64,000 nt of DNA from Diospyros lotus (Eukaryota > Streptophyta > Magnoliopsida > Ericales > Ebenaceae): the NCBI RefSeq assembly GCF_014633365.1, contig NC_068351.1:9926907-9990906 (forward strand). Direction: 5' to 3'. The translations under genes were made by a program, and so were the position numbers. The notes below the pieces were generated by a model. That model did not search any database. It was not told the origin of the DNA and was given only the letters and a program-made list of their open reading frames with translations. This document shows, in pieces, positions 13,600 through 25,092 of this stretch (position 1 is its first letter; every line of letters starts with the position of its first letter).

Positions 13600-13675
13600 C
13601 ATTAGTTTTGAAAAAAACAATGTTATCCTAGAATTATCCTAAGTTATAATACGCTTGGAAAAAAGGGGTGTTACA
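13600..13675 (+). mobile_element. Outer LTR of a nest, right end
   Basis: It resumes after the second CATT and ends at 13,675 with GGGGTGTTACA, the same terminal string as the solo LTRs at 12,893 and 25,751. It completes the LTR whose left part is 6240-7524. Confidence 0.55.
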
Positions 13676-13765
13676 CTTGGCCTTCCATTTGACCATTGCT
13701 CCAACCACTTTCCCGTAAGAATTCTCTTAAAGTACCTTAGCATTCCAGATTTCTGCACAGTATAC

Positions 13766-14155
13766 TTCCTCATCCATGGTCTCGTGTCACCCTTGAGAGA
13801 CTTTCATCCATAGGGATTCTTAGATATATTCACCCTTGAGTGACTCTCATTTGTAGGTGTCACTGGCAGTTCCACCCCGGGTAACCCTCATCCATAGGTG
13901 TATTCGTTGGTTGTTGCCTCATGTGACCCTCATCCATGGGTCTTTTTATCAGTCTCACCATTGTGTGACCCTCGTCCATGGGTCTCTTCATCAACCTCAC
14001 CTTTGTGTGACCCTCATCCATGGGTCTCTTCATTAGCCTCACCTTTGCATGATGCTCATCCATGGGTCTCTTCATCAACCTCACCTTTGTGTGACCCTCA
14101 TCCATGGGTCTCTTCATTAGCCTCACCTTTGCATGATGCTCATCCATGGGTCTCT
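13766..14155. repeat. 42-bp minisatellite, about nine copies
   Basis: The core CCATGGGTCTC recurs with an exact 42-base step at 13,934, 13,976, 14,018, 14,060, 14,102 and 14,144. Diverged copies lie in phase at 13,808, 13,850 and 13,892. Because 42 is a multiple of three, several frames stay open on both strands and give artificial 14-residue repeat proteins. The array lies between an LTR end and a decayed retrotransposon leader gene. Confidence 0.9.
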
Positions 14156-14208
14156 AGTCCACCTAATGCATACGTGATTGTTTTTGTTTTGAGATTTAAG
14201 TGTTTAGC

Positions 14209-14600
14209 ATGGGTCGTTTTAAGAATGTTGTACCTCATTCGCCTTCTACTCCCAGTGTATATATATCCCTTGGACAACAATCTTCGGTGAAAAAGAGGGA
14301 ATTAACCGAGATCCAGTCTCGTTTTCAAATTCCCATCGATCACCATATTAGGATCTTTACGGTTGAGGAGACAAGTACCACCTTGGTAGAGGGACATGAT
14401 TTCAAGGTCTACTTGGCTTCTTTAAGAGTGGATCTTCGTTTCCCCTTGTCTTGTTTTGGCATGGAATTGCTAGATTATCATTGTATTGTTCAAGCGCAGC
14501 TTCATCCTAATGACTGGGCCCAGTTGATTGGTTTTACCGTTCTTTGCCATAGGATCCATGTACCTCCTTCTGTCGAATTGTTTGGCGATTTTGTTTTTTT
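14209..14600 (+). pseudogene. Decayed 'putative gypsy-type transposon' leader protein
   Basis: From the ATG at 14,209 about 130 codons stay open. The stretch FKVYLASLRVDLRFPL ... QAQLHPNDWAQLIGFTVLC resembles the plant domain described as 'putative gypsy type transposon' (Pfam Transposase_28), which typically has FxxYxxxLxxGLRFPL followed by APxQLxPNGWRxxxGF. The match is by memory of the family pattern. The frame runs into long T-runs at about 14,595-14,645 and makes no sensible protein after that, so the gene is truncated. The family protein is normally far longer and lies in the first half of large Ty3-type elements. Confidence 0.55.
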
Positions 14601-15429
14601 TTTTTTTAATTTATTTTTGCAGAATGAATGGTTTTTTTTTTTTTCTTTCTATTTTCAGTATCATACTATTCACACAAATTTAGATAAAAGATAAAAATAG
14701 GAAAGCCCTCATTTGATTTCACTTTCATTTTCAAAATTTTGTAAACAAAAACATAAAATTCTGTTTCTCACTTACTTCTATTTTAAAAAATTTGAACACA
14801 AAAATTTCAATATTTCACTAATATTGATACTGAAAAGCTATCGCCAATATACTTCTTACTAAAGACGTTAAAGGAGTTAGTCGAGTCCGAACTGAATTGA
14901 TCCCTTAACTTAATAAATTGGGCTAATCTAACCATTCATGTGCTGGACAAAAACATTAACAGGAGTAGACTTAGTTTTCATTTTCTATTAGTTAAAAATA
15001 AAAACTAAAAATGAATAACTGTTTCAAACAGTCCCTGGCTTCTCTTTCACTTAGTTGAAAAAATATTACACAATATAATATATAATAAACTGAAACTGCT
15101 ACAAACTTCACATTGATTATAAATTATAGGATTATTTCATGTGTGATGATGGCGAGGCCATTAAGACTCAGCTCGGACCAGCCCTGGCCCCTGCCTGGCC
15201 GTTATTGCCCATTGAACTTCCACTAGTGCTTTGCAAGCAAAGCAACAAGAAGAAGGGAGCTTTCTCTAATTGTGATTGTTGGTAGATAGAAAAAATGAAG
15301 TGTAAATAAGATATTAAAACTGATGTGTCATGAGTTGTTAACGCCTAAAATAAAGACGCAAGTTTAAAAAAAAAGGATTCGAAAGGTTGAAAGAAGGTTG
15401 TCGCATAAGAGCCTTGGAAACCTGAAGCC
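14601..15429. other. Non-coding DNA, no feature recognised
   Basis: AT-rich sequence with T-runs at 14,595-14,645. No coding region, repeat array or transposon end could be supported. Confidence 0.5.
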
Positions 15430-16085
15430 TTCTTGCAGATTCTGGCAAAGAGAGGACAGAAGCCTCGAGACACCTAGAGGTCTCTTGGAGACTCTTTCCT
15501 GGAGCCTCTCCAGCGGCGGCAGTGGTAGTGGTAGAGTCAAGATCTTGAGTTAGGAGGGGATAGAAGTTTCAAGTTTATATACTATTTTTTTTAATATTAT
15601 TTAATTGAACTCATCTTTTTTATTTTAGGAAAAGACAAATATTAGAGAACATAATAATTTATATGCATAACGTCAAGGGCAATTTAGAAGTTGAGAGGGG
15701 GGAGGGCAATTGCCCACCCTCAAACATATGTAGTTCCGCCCTTGTCCTGTGGGGTAATATTCCAAGTGAAGAAGCGCAAATAGATAACTCTTAAAATCTT
15801 TTTGGTATAATTTCTCAAATGATAAGATTTATTCATGAGAGTTAAATTTAAAAATACCAGGAATATTTTTCACAAACTATCAACCTCTTTTATAAATAAA
15901 AGAGCTCTTGTTTCTCAAAAATAATTAAGTCAGTGCTACCCCAAAAAAGAACTCTGCTAACTTTTTTGAATATGAGAATCTAATTTAAGTATTGGAGTGT
16001 TTGCCGAGAAATATTCTATGCCCTCTGACTATCTTCTTTTTTGCAGAATCTTGACGACTTGGAGATGATCCCCAATATCTAAATT
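15430..16085 (+). mobile_element. Tat-like Ty3 LTR fragment, plus strand (copy 1 of 3)
   Basis: Ordered LTR marks are: CCTCGAGACACCTAGAGG near 15,461; a TATA box TATAAATAAAAG at 15,891; the R-region block AATTTAAGTATTGGAGTG near 15,982 followed by TTTGCCG; and the U5 end CTTGACGACTTGGAGATGAT ending in CCCCAATATC. Related copies lie at 39,535-39,910 and 54,325-54,712. Limits on the left are vague. Confidence 0.5.
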
Positions 16086-16720
16086 TATTGTTGTATTTAC
16101 TATTTAGGCAGTGATAAAAATAAAGAAAGTAGCATAGAGACTAGAATTAGGCCTTTTCACTAATGAATAGATTATAGTCTTAGTTTTAAGATTTAGGGTT
16201 TTGAATTTTAGGTTTAGATAGCATTTGTTAAAATGAGTAAGAAAAAATTGTATCAAGATAACTTATCTATAAAGTTCAAGATAACTTATCCAAATGGGAG
16301 GAAATAGATAAATTTATCTGAAAAGTCCAAGATAAAAAAGTCACATAATTTTTTTCTAGATAAATTTAACAAATATAATGTAAAATACTTTTATCGGAAA
16401 TACTTTCTATATTCTATTTTTTTCGCTTTATATCTTAATTAACAAACACTACTTTAGTATGAAGTAGTTTTGGGTTGAAATATTTGTGAAAGATATTCAG
16501 GTTGATTAGTTGCCTTGTTTATAGATATTCTGATATTTTGACTATGATTAAACTATGCAATTTAACTATGATTAAACTATATACTTAAATAAATTTAATT
16601 ACAATATAAATATACCTTACCCTATTAAATTTATCGATAAACACTACATTCTACTAATTCTCTAGAGTTCAAAATTATGATTATTATTTACGGTGCCTTA
16701 GAGTATTACAATAGGTTTTT
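16086..16720. other. AT-rich flank shared with a later repeat copy
   Basis: Its first 120 bases (to about 16,210, TTTTGAATTTTAGG) recur after the LTR fragment near 39,905-40,050, so the duplicated piece reaches beyond the LTR. The rest is AT-rich with no gene. Confidence 0.4.
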
Positions 16721-17395
16721 AGGCTGACCCACTTTCTTAGGTTGGCCCAACTTCTTTATTTTTTGGTCATTAATTTTATTTTTGTATAGTGATATATTAA
16801 TTGTTCTCCACTCTTTCTTTCGGATTTCTAAAAAAGAAGAGTAGATTTTTTCATGTGTTTGTTCTATGCATTTTTTATATTTTATGGGGCTTATTATTAT
16901 TAGTTTTTGGCAATTACCCTTCATTGGCTGTTGATTTCTCGTGCTGTGTGACCTTTTTGTATAAAAGGAAATAGCCACTCCATTTTTTCAGTTTAATTTT
17001 CTGCCTCCTTGTGATTTGGGTTTATTCTCTCTAGGGGCTTCTTGAAGAAGATTCATCCTTGGGCCTCCCACTTGCTTCTTCTTCTTCCTAGGTCTCCAGT
17101 CATTCTTTGTGATTTCTGCCACCTTGGTTAAGCTTTCCGCCGACGTCATCAACAGACTTTGCTGCTATTAGCCTCGTTGCCCAATGCTACTGTTGGTCTT
17201 GCCGCTGCTAGTCTCGCCGCCTGACAGCCGCTCCACCATCGTCGACTGCCGACTTCGTTGCCATCACCTTGGTCTTTTGCGTTCTTCATTCTATGATAGT
17301 AAGGATTTCCTCTGCATCCTTCTCCTTTGTAAAGGAGATGTAACAGCTTCTTGCTTTCCTCTGGACCCCTCAAACTTGTTCTAACCCATTGACTG
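16721..17395 (-). mobile_element. Probable LTR remnant of the gag-protease element
   Basis: The stretch at 16,726-16,790 (GACCCA...TTGGCCCAACTT...TTTTTGTATAG) recurs at 21,650-21,718, on the other side of the minus-strand gag-protease relic and in the same direction. This suits the two LTRs of one element, each partly deleted. A GC-richer block at 17,040-17,290 gives short frames in several phases, none recognisable. Confidence 0.35.
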
Positions 17396-17399
17396 TTGG

Positions 17400-19435
17400 G
17401 AGTTTCATTAACAGATATCCTAATGATATTACTGATCTCATAACATTCAAGAGTAGGTGCCCCAATATGACATTACATGCCGACAAAGGTGTGTTTGACT
17501 ATCATGAAGTTGGCTTGTTTCGTAGTACTTTGTGTCTCTATGCCCAAGGTGATGGCCAATTGCACTGCTCTAACTATAGGGAATGATTTCCCCGTGAAAC
17601 AAAATAAAGGAAAGTGGACAGGTTTTAATCGGTTTGTAAAAATATTCATCTTTTCGAAGCAATTTTAATATACCAAATTAATTGAACCACCACTGTCCAT
17701 CAAAATTCTCCTAATTGGATGTTTAGCAATTACAACTGAAATGACTAGAGGATCATCATGTGGCATAATCACCTCTCCCTGATCCGCAGGGGTAAAGGTG
17801 ATAGCTTCCTCATTTTCTTGTATTGGCATTACAAAGTTAACTTGGTAGGCCTGTCTTGCGTTCGCCTTTTTGGAAGACGAAGTGTGGCAATCCATGGTTT
17901 CTCCTCTTCATATCATGTAGATAGCTTGAATAATTGGTTCATTCATGTCTCTTCCTTCCTTTGCCTTTCATTAGTGTGCCTGCCTTGTTGTTCCATTTCT
18001 TCTTCGTTCCTCTTAGCTCTTCTTCTATCCCTGTCTCTTGTTTGAACATACCTTTGAAGTCTTTTGTTTCTTATCAAATACTCAATTTGGTTCATTAGGT
18101 CTCAGCATCTATCTGTGTGGTGCCCATATGTCTTGTGGAACTTTGTAATAGGCATTTCTATCTCTTCCCATAGTCCGATTTGTCCTCCTAGGAAATTTCA
18201 AGAGATCAGATCTTTCAATCGCAACTAAGATGTGAGATCGAGCTTAAAGAGCTGAGCATAATTCTTATACTACAATTTCGAGGGACAGTCGTTCTTCCTG
18301 GTTTTATCCTTTTTCTTTTCTTCTAGATCGTCAGAATCTCTTTCTTTCCTTTTTCTGACTTTTTCCTTGCAGCCCGTGACCACTTTCATTACTTCAGCTT
18401 GCGATATATATTCATTAACGTGACCAAATAGGTCAATTAGTGACTTCGGTTACCTTAAGGCCAAGGATTCTTGCAACGGTAAGGACTTAGTGCCTTAAAG
18501 CATAGTTGTGACTGCGATGTCGATATGTAAGTCTTGTATTTCTAAAACGGCGTTTCTGAATTGATCCACATATTGCCTTAGATTTTATTTATTTCCTTGT
18601 TGAATGCTGAGTAGGTACATGAGATCCTTCTTTCACTGGTAGTTTAGGAAGAAAGCCTTAAGGAATTCTTTTCGTAGTTGCTTGAAGAATGAGATGGATC
18701 CCTTACTGCGGTTGTTAAACTAGACTCTTGCATGATCAGTCAGGGTTGATGAGAAGGCTTAGCACATAATGGAATCTTCCCAACCATGGAGCATCACAGC
18801 AGATTCATACTTTTGCATATGGTCATAAGGATTTGTCTTACAGGAGTAGGAGTTAACTTGGGGTATTTTGAATTTCGGAGGAATTGGTTTTTCCATGATT
18901 TTTGAAGTGAATGGTGTTTTCATTCCGTCTGAATCTTCTTTTGTCACTATTAATTTTTTTTGTTCTAGGACTTGTTCGACTATCATTTTCATGTCCTCAG
19001 CGTCTCGAGCAATAAGATTGGATAGATTTGGTTGAGCATGAGCTCCCCACAACTTGTTCTTGGTGGAGGTTATCTTGGGAACTCGCCTGATTCTCTCATC
19101 ATGGACTTTTGTCAACTCCCCTGAGACTTCCCAAGGCCGGCGCTTCCTTTTTTGAAGGATGAGATATATAGTTTTGCAGTATGGAGGGTAATGCAGTTTG
19201 TGGTAAGGTGCTTTGGAGGATCCTAGCCATCTCTCGGAGGGCATTAATATTTTTTTTCATGGCGTTGCTTAAGTGCTTTGTACTCATTGAGTGGGACAGT
19301 ATGAGGAATTGTCCCTGAGGCTCCTAGAATTTTAGTCGGAACAATCTCTCGTAGCCTCTGGTTAAGAGGGTTGTTGATTTCTGGACTCTTCTCATCGTGC
19401 CTATTGCTTGCAACTTGAGACCGTGTAAGAACCAT
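17400..19435 (-). pseudogene. Ty3-type gag and protease relic
   Basis: Minus strand. The start codon is at 19,435 (MVLTRSQVASNRH), a typical start of plant Ty3 gag. At about 18,760-18,900 comes PPKFKIPQVNSYSCKTNPYD and then CKAF, matching the Retrotrans_gag pattern; the aligned block continues to about 18,600 with stops and shifts. At 17,690-17,790 HDDPLVISVVIAKHPIRRIL leads to MDSGGS, the retropepsin active site with the usual D-S/T-G triad. At 17,450-17,580 a further protease-like segment is broken by a stop. At least four frame breaks are present. Reverse transcriptase, RNase H and integrase are absent below 17,400. An LTR of another family begins at 19,465, just upstream of the start codon, and separates it from the element's own LTR near 21,345-21,720. 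Confidence 0.75.
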
Positions 19436-19464
19436 TGTAGTATGCTTAGGCTTTTTGGATGTTT

Positions 19465-21342
19465 TGTAACGCCCGTATATGGCAAATTAAATTAATTTTG
19501 GGATAATTGGATTTAAATGGAATGTCAAAATAATTGGTTGTGATTAAATAAAATTAAATTAGGTGATTTTAAGGAAGTAAGAAATTAAGATAATTAATTT
19601 TGTTATTTAGGAATTTCTGGAAAAATAAAAAATTAAAATAAATTCAATTGTGTGATTTTCAGAAGTTTAGGGTGTTACTGTAATTAGTATAGTGGGTGTT
19701 TGTGTAATTTTTGGAATTTGGAGGGGTGCTGGCATGAATCGCGGAAGAGGGAAAAAGTTATAATAAATATAAGTTAAATCATATATAGGTTGAATGAGGC
19801 GTGTGGTGCGGGTGGTCGCGGACGAGGGTTCGAATCCGGGGGAGGGGGGCTGCGCGCGAGGGCTGATTGTTAATCAGCCAAGCACCCCAAAACGACGTCG
19901 TTTTGGGGTGAAGGCGGTGGCCGCCCTAGCGCTGCCACGTGGCCGCGTGCTGGCCGCCTCTTTTGGCCGCGGTGGCCGCCCCAATTTCGGGCATGCTTTT
20001 GGTGCTCGAACAATAAAAATTTTTACAGAAATTCCGCGCACTCGTGAACGTAAAAATTTGAGATTTTGGAGCAAAATTTGGATTAATTTGCGGTTTAATC
20101 TTTGATTTAATTATCCAAGTATGTAATTAAACTAGTAATTAATATTCCGTGCGATTGAAATTTTATTTAGGGCCCAATTTTATTAATTTTGTCAATAATT
20201 GGAATATTACAATTTGTATAATTTTGACCGCGTTTGGTCAAATTGAACTTAAGGCTATCTCCGGAAAGGCAAGTTCTTTATACCCTCATTGTCGATTCTT
20301 TAGATGTCAATTTATTTGACCTCCCTTCGTTGGATTTGGCTGTTAATAAATTATGGAATTTAAACGGTGTGTTTAATAATTTAATTTATTAACTTGGTTT
20401 CGAGGGTATTAATCGTTGGTTGTCTACGGGGGTTTGTATCACCCCCAAGCCTATGGGAATGATGTCGTACTCACCCGGGGCTAGGTTCTTAACTGTCGGG
20501 TATTATTATTAGATTTTTGGTTATTTATTGGCTAGAGTGGTTAGGCAGTGGGGGCAAGGGTTAGTTGTACGGTGATGGTGTGACTGTTATACGGTCTATT
20601 TTAGGTCGTTAGATGGTCTCTCCTGGTCACTGACCACTGACCGGTGTCAGACACTGCTGACTAGCTCTGCTGTTATGTGATTATAGCATGCTTGATTACA
20701 TTTTATTTTATTTTTGTTGCATGGTTTGGTATGCACATGGGTACGGGTTGCATGATGGGATTATCATGATTTGGTTATACTTAATCACGGACATTTTAGA
20801 TTGGTCAGATTGCATCCAGCACGGGCATATGCATCGCGTGTGATTTACTACGTGGGTGGAGCATGGCCTGATGCCTGGATGTATGGGCGCCTTGTATCAC
20901 GTTGATGCTAATTACGCCTTGCATTTTATATGCATTGCATGGTTACTGGTAGTTATTAGTTCTCAGACGGGAGTACCGTTCCGAGGGAGCCTATGGCTCA
21001 GCTGTCGGGAGTACCGCCCCGGGACAGTGTGCACAGATTTGCTGGAGGTATTTGTTACCGTCCAGGGCAGCGGCAAGTTGGTATGGGACTTGGGTGCCAG
21101 GTGTTTTATGTGGGCCCCAAGGACCGTTATGTGTTTTATTATGGTGCACTGTTGCGTCACATGACTTGTGTGTACATGTGGGTTTTATATTTGGGGTGAT
21201 CTCTTCTTCTGTTTCATTTACTGCCTTCCTTTTCATATAAACTTGCTGAGTCTTGCGACTCACCTTGCTTTCCATCATTCCAGGTAAGGGTTAAGCAAAA
21301 ATCGAGGGCGAGGATCACGAGTATCAGAGACGTACCTATGCT
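19465..21342 (+). mobile_element. LTR with start TGTAACGCCCG, 3' end missing
   Basis: It starts at 19,465 with TGTAACGCCCG inside the leader of the gag-protease relic. A GC-rich block at 19,790-20,000 holds a palindrome-like AAAACGACGTCGTTTT at 19,890. Near 21,245 the late-LTR motif CTGAGTCTTGCGACTCA is present, as in the other LTRs of this group. No TTACA end is found before the sequence changes near 21,342. Frames at 20,856-21,278 are overlapping and unlike a gene. Confidence 0.55.
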
Positions 21343-21720
21343 AGAATGGAGGTTTACTTATTTATAGAAGAGAATGAGACAATCTTAAATCTTTTTAGTT
21401 TGAGATTTTTACATATGACATTTATTCTAATATTCTAATATTTTATTAGAATTAGACTTTTTAATAGATAACATTTATTCTATTTTGAACTAAGGTTTTA
21501 TTAAAATTCTTATAAGATAATATTTATATTTTTTGTGGGACGCTTGAGGGGATTTGTAAATGTCGGAGTTATTCAATTTGCATATTGTGTGGGACCTCCT
21601 GACCACGAGAAAAATTATTTGGGCTAGAGATGACCTCTTGGGCTTTAGACTTGACCCAATTTCTTGGGTTGGCCTAACTTTTTTTTTTTTATGTCTTTAA
21701 TTTTATTTTTGTATAGTTAA
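21343..21720 (-). mobile_element. LTR fragment of the gag-protease element, minus strand
   Basis: The complement shows the TATA-like TCTATAAATAAG at 21,357-21,368. Upstream is a block shared with the LTRs at 41,260 and 48,965 (TCGGAGTTATTCAATTTGCA at 21,564). Position and direction suit the 5' LTR of the relic at 17,400-19,435. Confidence 0.45.
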
Positions 21721-21751
21721 ATTTAAGTGTTATGGTGTTTCTATGGTATAA

Positions 21752-21885
21752 CTTAAGTAGTTTGGCTATGATAAATCGGGATTCATACTAGTAGGTAGGT
21801 TATGGGTTCGACTTCTTATTCTGTGAAGTGAGATAAAGTTTTTATTTATAATTTACTATTTTTATTAAAAATAAGAATACGAATG
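21752..21885 (+). mobile_element. SINE-like element (copy 1 of 3)
   Basis: A diverged A-box region (AAGTAGTTTGGCTATGATAA) is followed by a B-box GGGTTCGACTT about 48 bases on, and then GTGAAGTGAGATAAAG. The same order of blocks occurs at 47,396-47,533 and, reversed, at 59,526-59,672. Three dispersed copies of a short, tRNA-like unit with pol III box spacing point to a SINE family. Confidence 0.55.
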
Positions 21886-21937
21886 ATGAAATACTGCGTA
21901 AGATAATCTCAAATATAAGTGTTATGGTACCATTTTT

Positions 21938-22062
21938 GGGTTTGAACAGCGAAAAAGACAATCTAGGCAGTGGTCAAGCAAGGAAAGCAATTACAGCCAG
22001 GGCTACTAAAGTTAGTGTGCAGGTGTTCAGCCAGCCACAGCCTTGGGCAGCTTCTATAATAG
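21938..22062 (-). pseudogene. DUF247 tail fragment
   Basis: The complement near 21,990-22,045 encodes LWLAEHLHTNFSSP, close to LWLTECLHDHFRSP in the DUF247 gene at 32,156-33,699. After a frameshift come the remains of the membrane segment (VIAFLA) and a stop. Only the last 35 or so residues are represented. It is the longest of the tail fragments in this window and the only one not followed by the 100-bp minisatellite. Confidence 0.7.
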
Positions 22063-22679
22063 CCTACCCCAATTCAAACCCACACCCAAACGTGTAAATA
22101 CATACATATATATATATTATTAATTTATTATAATGCACAATTTATATATTATCATTTTATGTTATTATCTACACTTCAACTCTTAAATAAGTTGTGAAGG
22201 ATCAAACTACATTAAAAATGTTATTTTAATTTTACAGTCTTAATTATTGTTTGATGTTTTAGCCGTAATTATAGATATGTTAATTAGATGTTACAAGTTG
22301 AATTTAATTTAATATTATTTTTATTTTAATCACACGTTTACATAAAGTTTGAGCCAATTCATTATAGTTTGGATAAATAATTTAGCGAATGAGGAGGTGG
22401 GTTGGACTTAGATTTTTTAAATTTAAAAATAAGTTTGAGATTTTAAATTTAAAGTTAGAAATCACATTGTCCATCGTGTCTTACACTAAAGTCATTCCTA
22501 ATAAAAATAGAAATGAATAGTATGATATTGATTAATTTCACCTCAAATTAATTTCTAAGATAAAAAGTATTAGCAGTTAACGACACGTTTTTCAATCAAA
22601 TTAGTATCAAATAAGCTTTTTTTATTGTTATTTTAAGGCCAAAATTCGTTTAGAGTTTTCCTAATCAAATTCATGAAAG
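22063..22679. other. AT-rich non-coding DNA
   Basis: A TA-rich run lies near 22,108. No gene or repeat is recognised. Confidence 0.5.
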
Positions 22680-23829
22680 TAGGGGTGTATAATCGGCTAT
22701 AACCGAATTGAACCGACCAAAAAATATTAATCGAACCAAACTGACCTGTATATAATAACCGAATGGAACCGACCAACCCCACTAATCGAAGTAACTGAAA
22801 CCGAAGTAACCAAAAACTAAACTGAATTAACCGAACCGATAACTGATTATGCAAAATCAGTATAAAAACAAATCGATTTGTAGAAATGAAATATAAGAAT
22901 AGCATATGCAAAACCATTTAAAAATTGAGAGAATACAAATTAATTTGTGCAAAAGAAGGAAATACAAATGAAAGGAAGAAATATCAAGAAACTATCTCAC
23001 TGAAACTAATCTCACTGAAATATCAAGAAACTAACCTATAACAAGGAGACGAAGGGGACGACCGATCATCACTGGAAGTCAAAAAAATTGAAAAATTAAA
23101 ACCCTAACCTAACGTCAATACTAACTGTGCCAGACCGTCGAAGATGATGGAAAGGAGGGGGCGATGGTGCTGCCGTGCCAGAGCGTCGAAGACAATGGAA
23201 TGAGAGGGCGGATGTAATACCCCATATTGTAAAGTGTCAAGTAAGTTCAAGGAACTAAAAATCAATTTGAGAATTTAGTTAACTAATTGTCGAATCGACC
23301 GAAGGGAGTATACTGGACCCTAGATTTTTAAGAAAAATAGTATGGTAATGACGAGTAATACAAGTTATGATTTTAAGCATCAAAAGAAGTTGGATCGGGA
23401 ATAGTTTCTGGTATAGCTATCTACCAAGTTGAGAAAATCAAATGATCGTAAGGGATGTAATCTTCAAGATTTTTAAATTCAAATACTTGAGAAAATAGGA
23501 TGTTTTAATGGATTATGGATATTTGGAGATAAAAGTTTAATTTCTGAGCCATGGGCAAAATTGTAATTTTTGAGGTTCGGGTAAAAGTGTAATTAATCCA
23601 TTTTTCAAGGACTAAAATGCAAATAAAAATTAGCCTGGGGACGATGTTGAAAAGGGTCTAAGTGCAATTACCCAAAAAGTTTGGGCCAAAGTGTAATTTT
23701 TGAAACTTTTTTACTATGGGCATTTGAGAAATTCAGGAAAAGCCTCATAATGACTTTAGAAATAAGAATGAAGTTTCATGATGACGTTAGAAATAAGATG
23801 AAGGCTCATGATGACTTTAAGGATAAGAT

Positions 23830-24210
23830 TTGATTGGATAAAATAAGATTTGGATAAGATTTGATTGGATAAGATTTTATTCGGATAACAATGATTGCAT
23901 AAAATCTAGAAGATTTGGAATGATTGCAGAATATCTTTGAAGATTTAGAATGATTGCGGAATATCTTAGAAGATTTGGTAATAATTATATAATATCTTGG
24001 AAGATTTAGAATGATTGCAGAATATCTTAGAAGATTTGGTAATGATTATATAATATCTTCAAAGATTTAGAATGGTTGCAGAATATCTTAAAAGATTTGG
24101 TAATGATTATATAATATCTTAGAAGATTTATAATGATTACAGAAGATCTTAGAAGATTTGGAATGATTGGAAAAGATTTTAGAAGATTTAAAATAATTGC
24201 AGAATATGTG
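23830..24210. repeat. Degenerate short tandem repeats (about 55-60 bp)
   Basis: Alternating GAATGATTGCAGAATATCTT and GGTAATGATTATATAATATC units, joined by AGAAGATTT, repeat about six times upstream of the LTR TATA box. Such arrays in a U3 region can act as enhancers; that role is inference. Confidence 0.75.
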
Positions 24211-24236
24211 TTTCTTGGTAGCTAAGTTTCCAAAAC

Positions 24237-24246
24237 CTATAAATAG
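24237..24246 (+). promoter_or_regulatory. TATA box of the solo LTR
   Basis: CTATAAATAG lies directly after the short-period repeats, at the place matching that of the LTR at 7639. Confidence 0.55.
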
Positions 24247-24726
24247 GGGTTCATGGCCAAAGGTTTATCATTCGAAATTGTGAGAAGTTCGTGCTAAACA
24301 AGAGTGCTTCGGGTTTAGTGGATATGGCGTTTTTTAAGCATACGCGAAGCATCATACGCGTAGAGCACTTGGGCAGCGCGTGAGGGCATGTAAGGAGGTG
24401 GTTTGGTCAAAATACTTGAGGAATTACACAAAAGTTGAGGTTCGACACAAGATTTGAGGCGTTTGAGTTTCGTTCGAGGTGAGTGTTCGCCCCCAAAACT
24501 TTGTTTTGACTTGTGAATGGTTTTATCCCAAAAGTTGGTTTTGACTTGTCTATGCAAATGATTTTTGTTGCATGCAAATGATAATCAGTGACGGTTGGTT
24601 TTATGAGGGAGGTTCGTCCCTAAACGTTTTGAACTTGTGCATTGCATTCTATAAAATGTTGTTTATATGATGCATTGAATTATGAAATATGGCATTGTCT
24701 TGCGTTTTGTGCGTTCGTATCGAATG

Positions 24727-25092
24727 TCAGCCTAAGATATTGTCTGGATAGTATAGTCATAATTCTCCAAGGGCATGACGGAATAATAGGGGTATCTGAT
24801 GCTGGTGTGCATGTCAAGATAGCTGCCTTGGTTTCCGTGCCAGACCATTTGGTTAGGGAAGTTGCACTAGGACGACTAGGTGGTCCATACTGTGTTGTTC
24901 ATGTGGGATGTCAGCCTAGGATGTTGTTTGGATAATGTAGCCGTAATTCTCCAAGGGCGTGACGGAATAATAGGGGTATCTGATACTAGTGTGCATGTCA
25001 GGATAACTGCCTTGGTTTTCGTGTCAAGCCGTTTGGTCAGGGAAGTTGGACTATGATGACTAGGTGGTCCATGTGAAATTTTGGAGTTGGGA
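24727..25092. repeat. 183-bp direct duplication in the solo LTR
   Basis: GTCAGCCTAAGATATTGTCT starts at 24,727 and its near copy at 24,910. The match continues through the GACGGAATAATAGGGGTATC block to about 25,075. Confidence 0.85.

Noticed and set aside
13860..14290. Two overlapping 'repeat proteins' on opposite strands
   Set aside because: Produced by the 42-bp minisatellite, whose length keeps frames open by chance.
20856..21278. Five overlapping frames on both strands
   Set aside because: All lie within the LTR at 19,465; no conserved motif and no consistent codon use.
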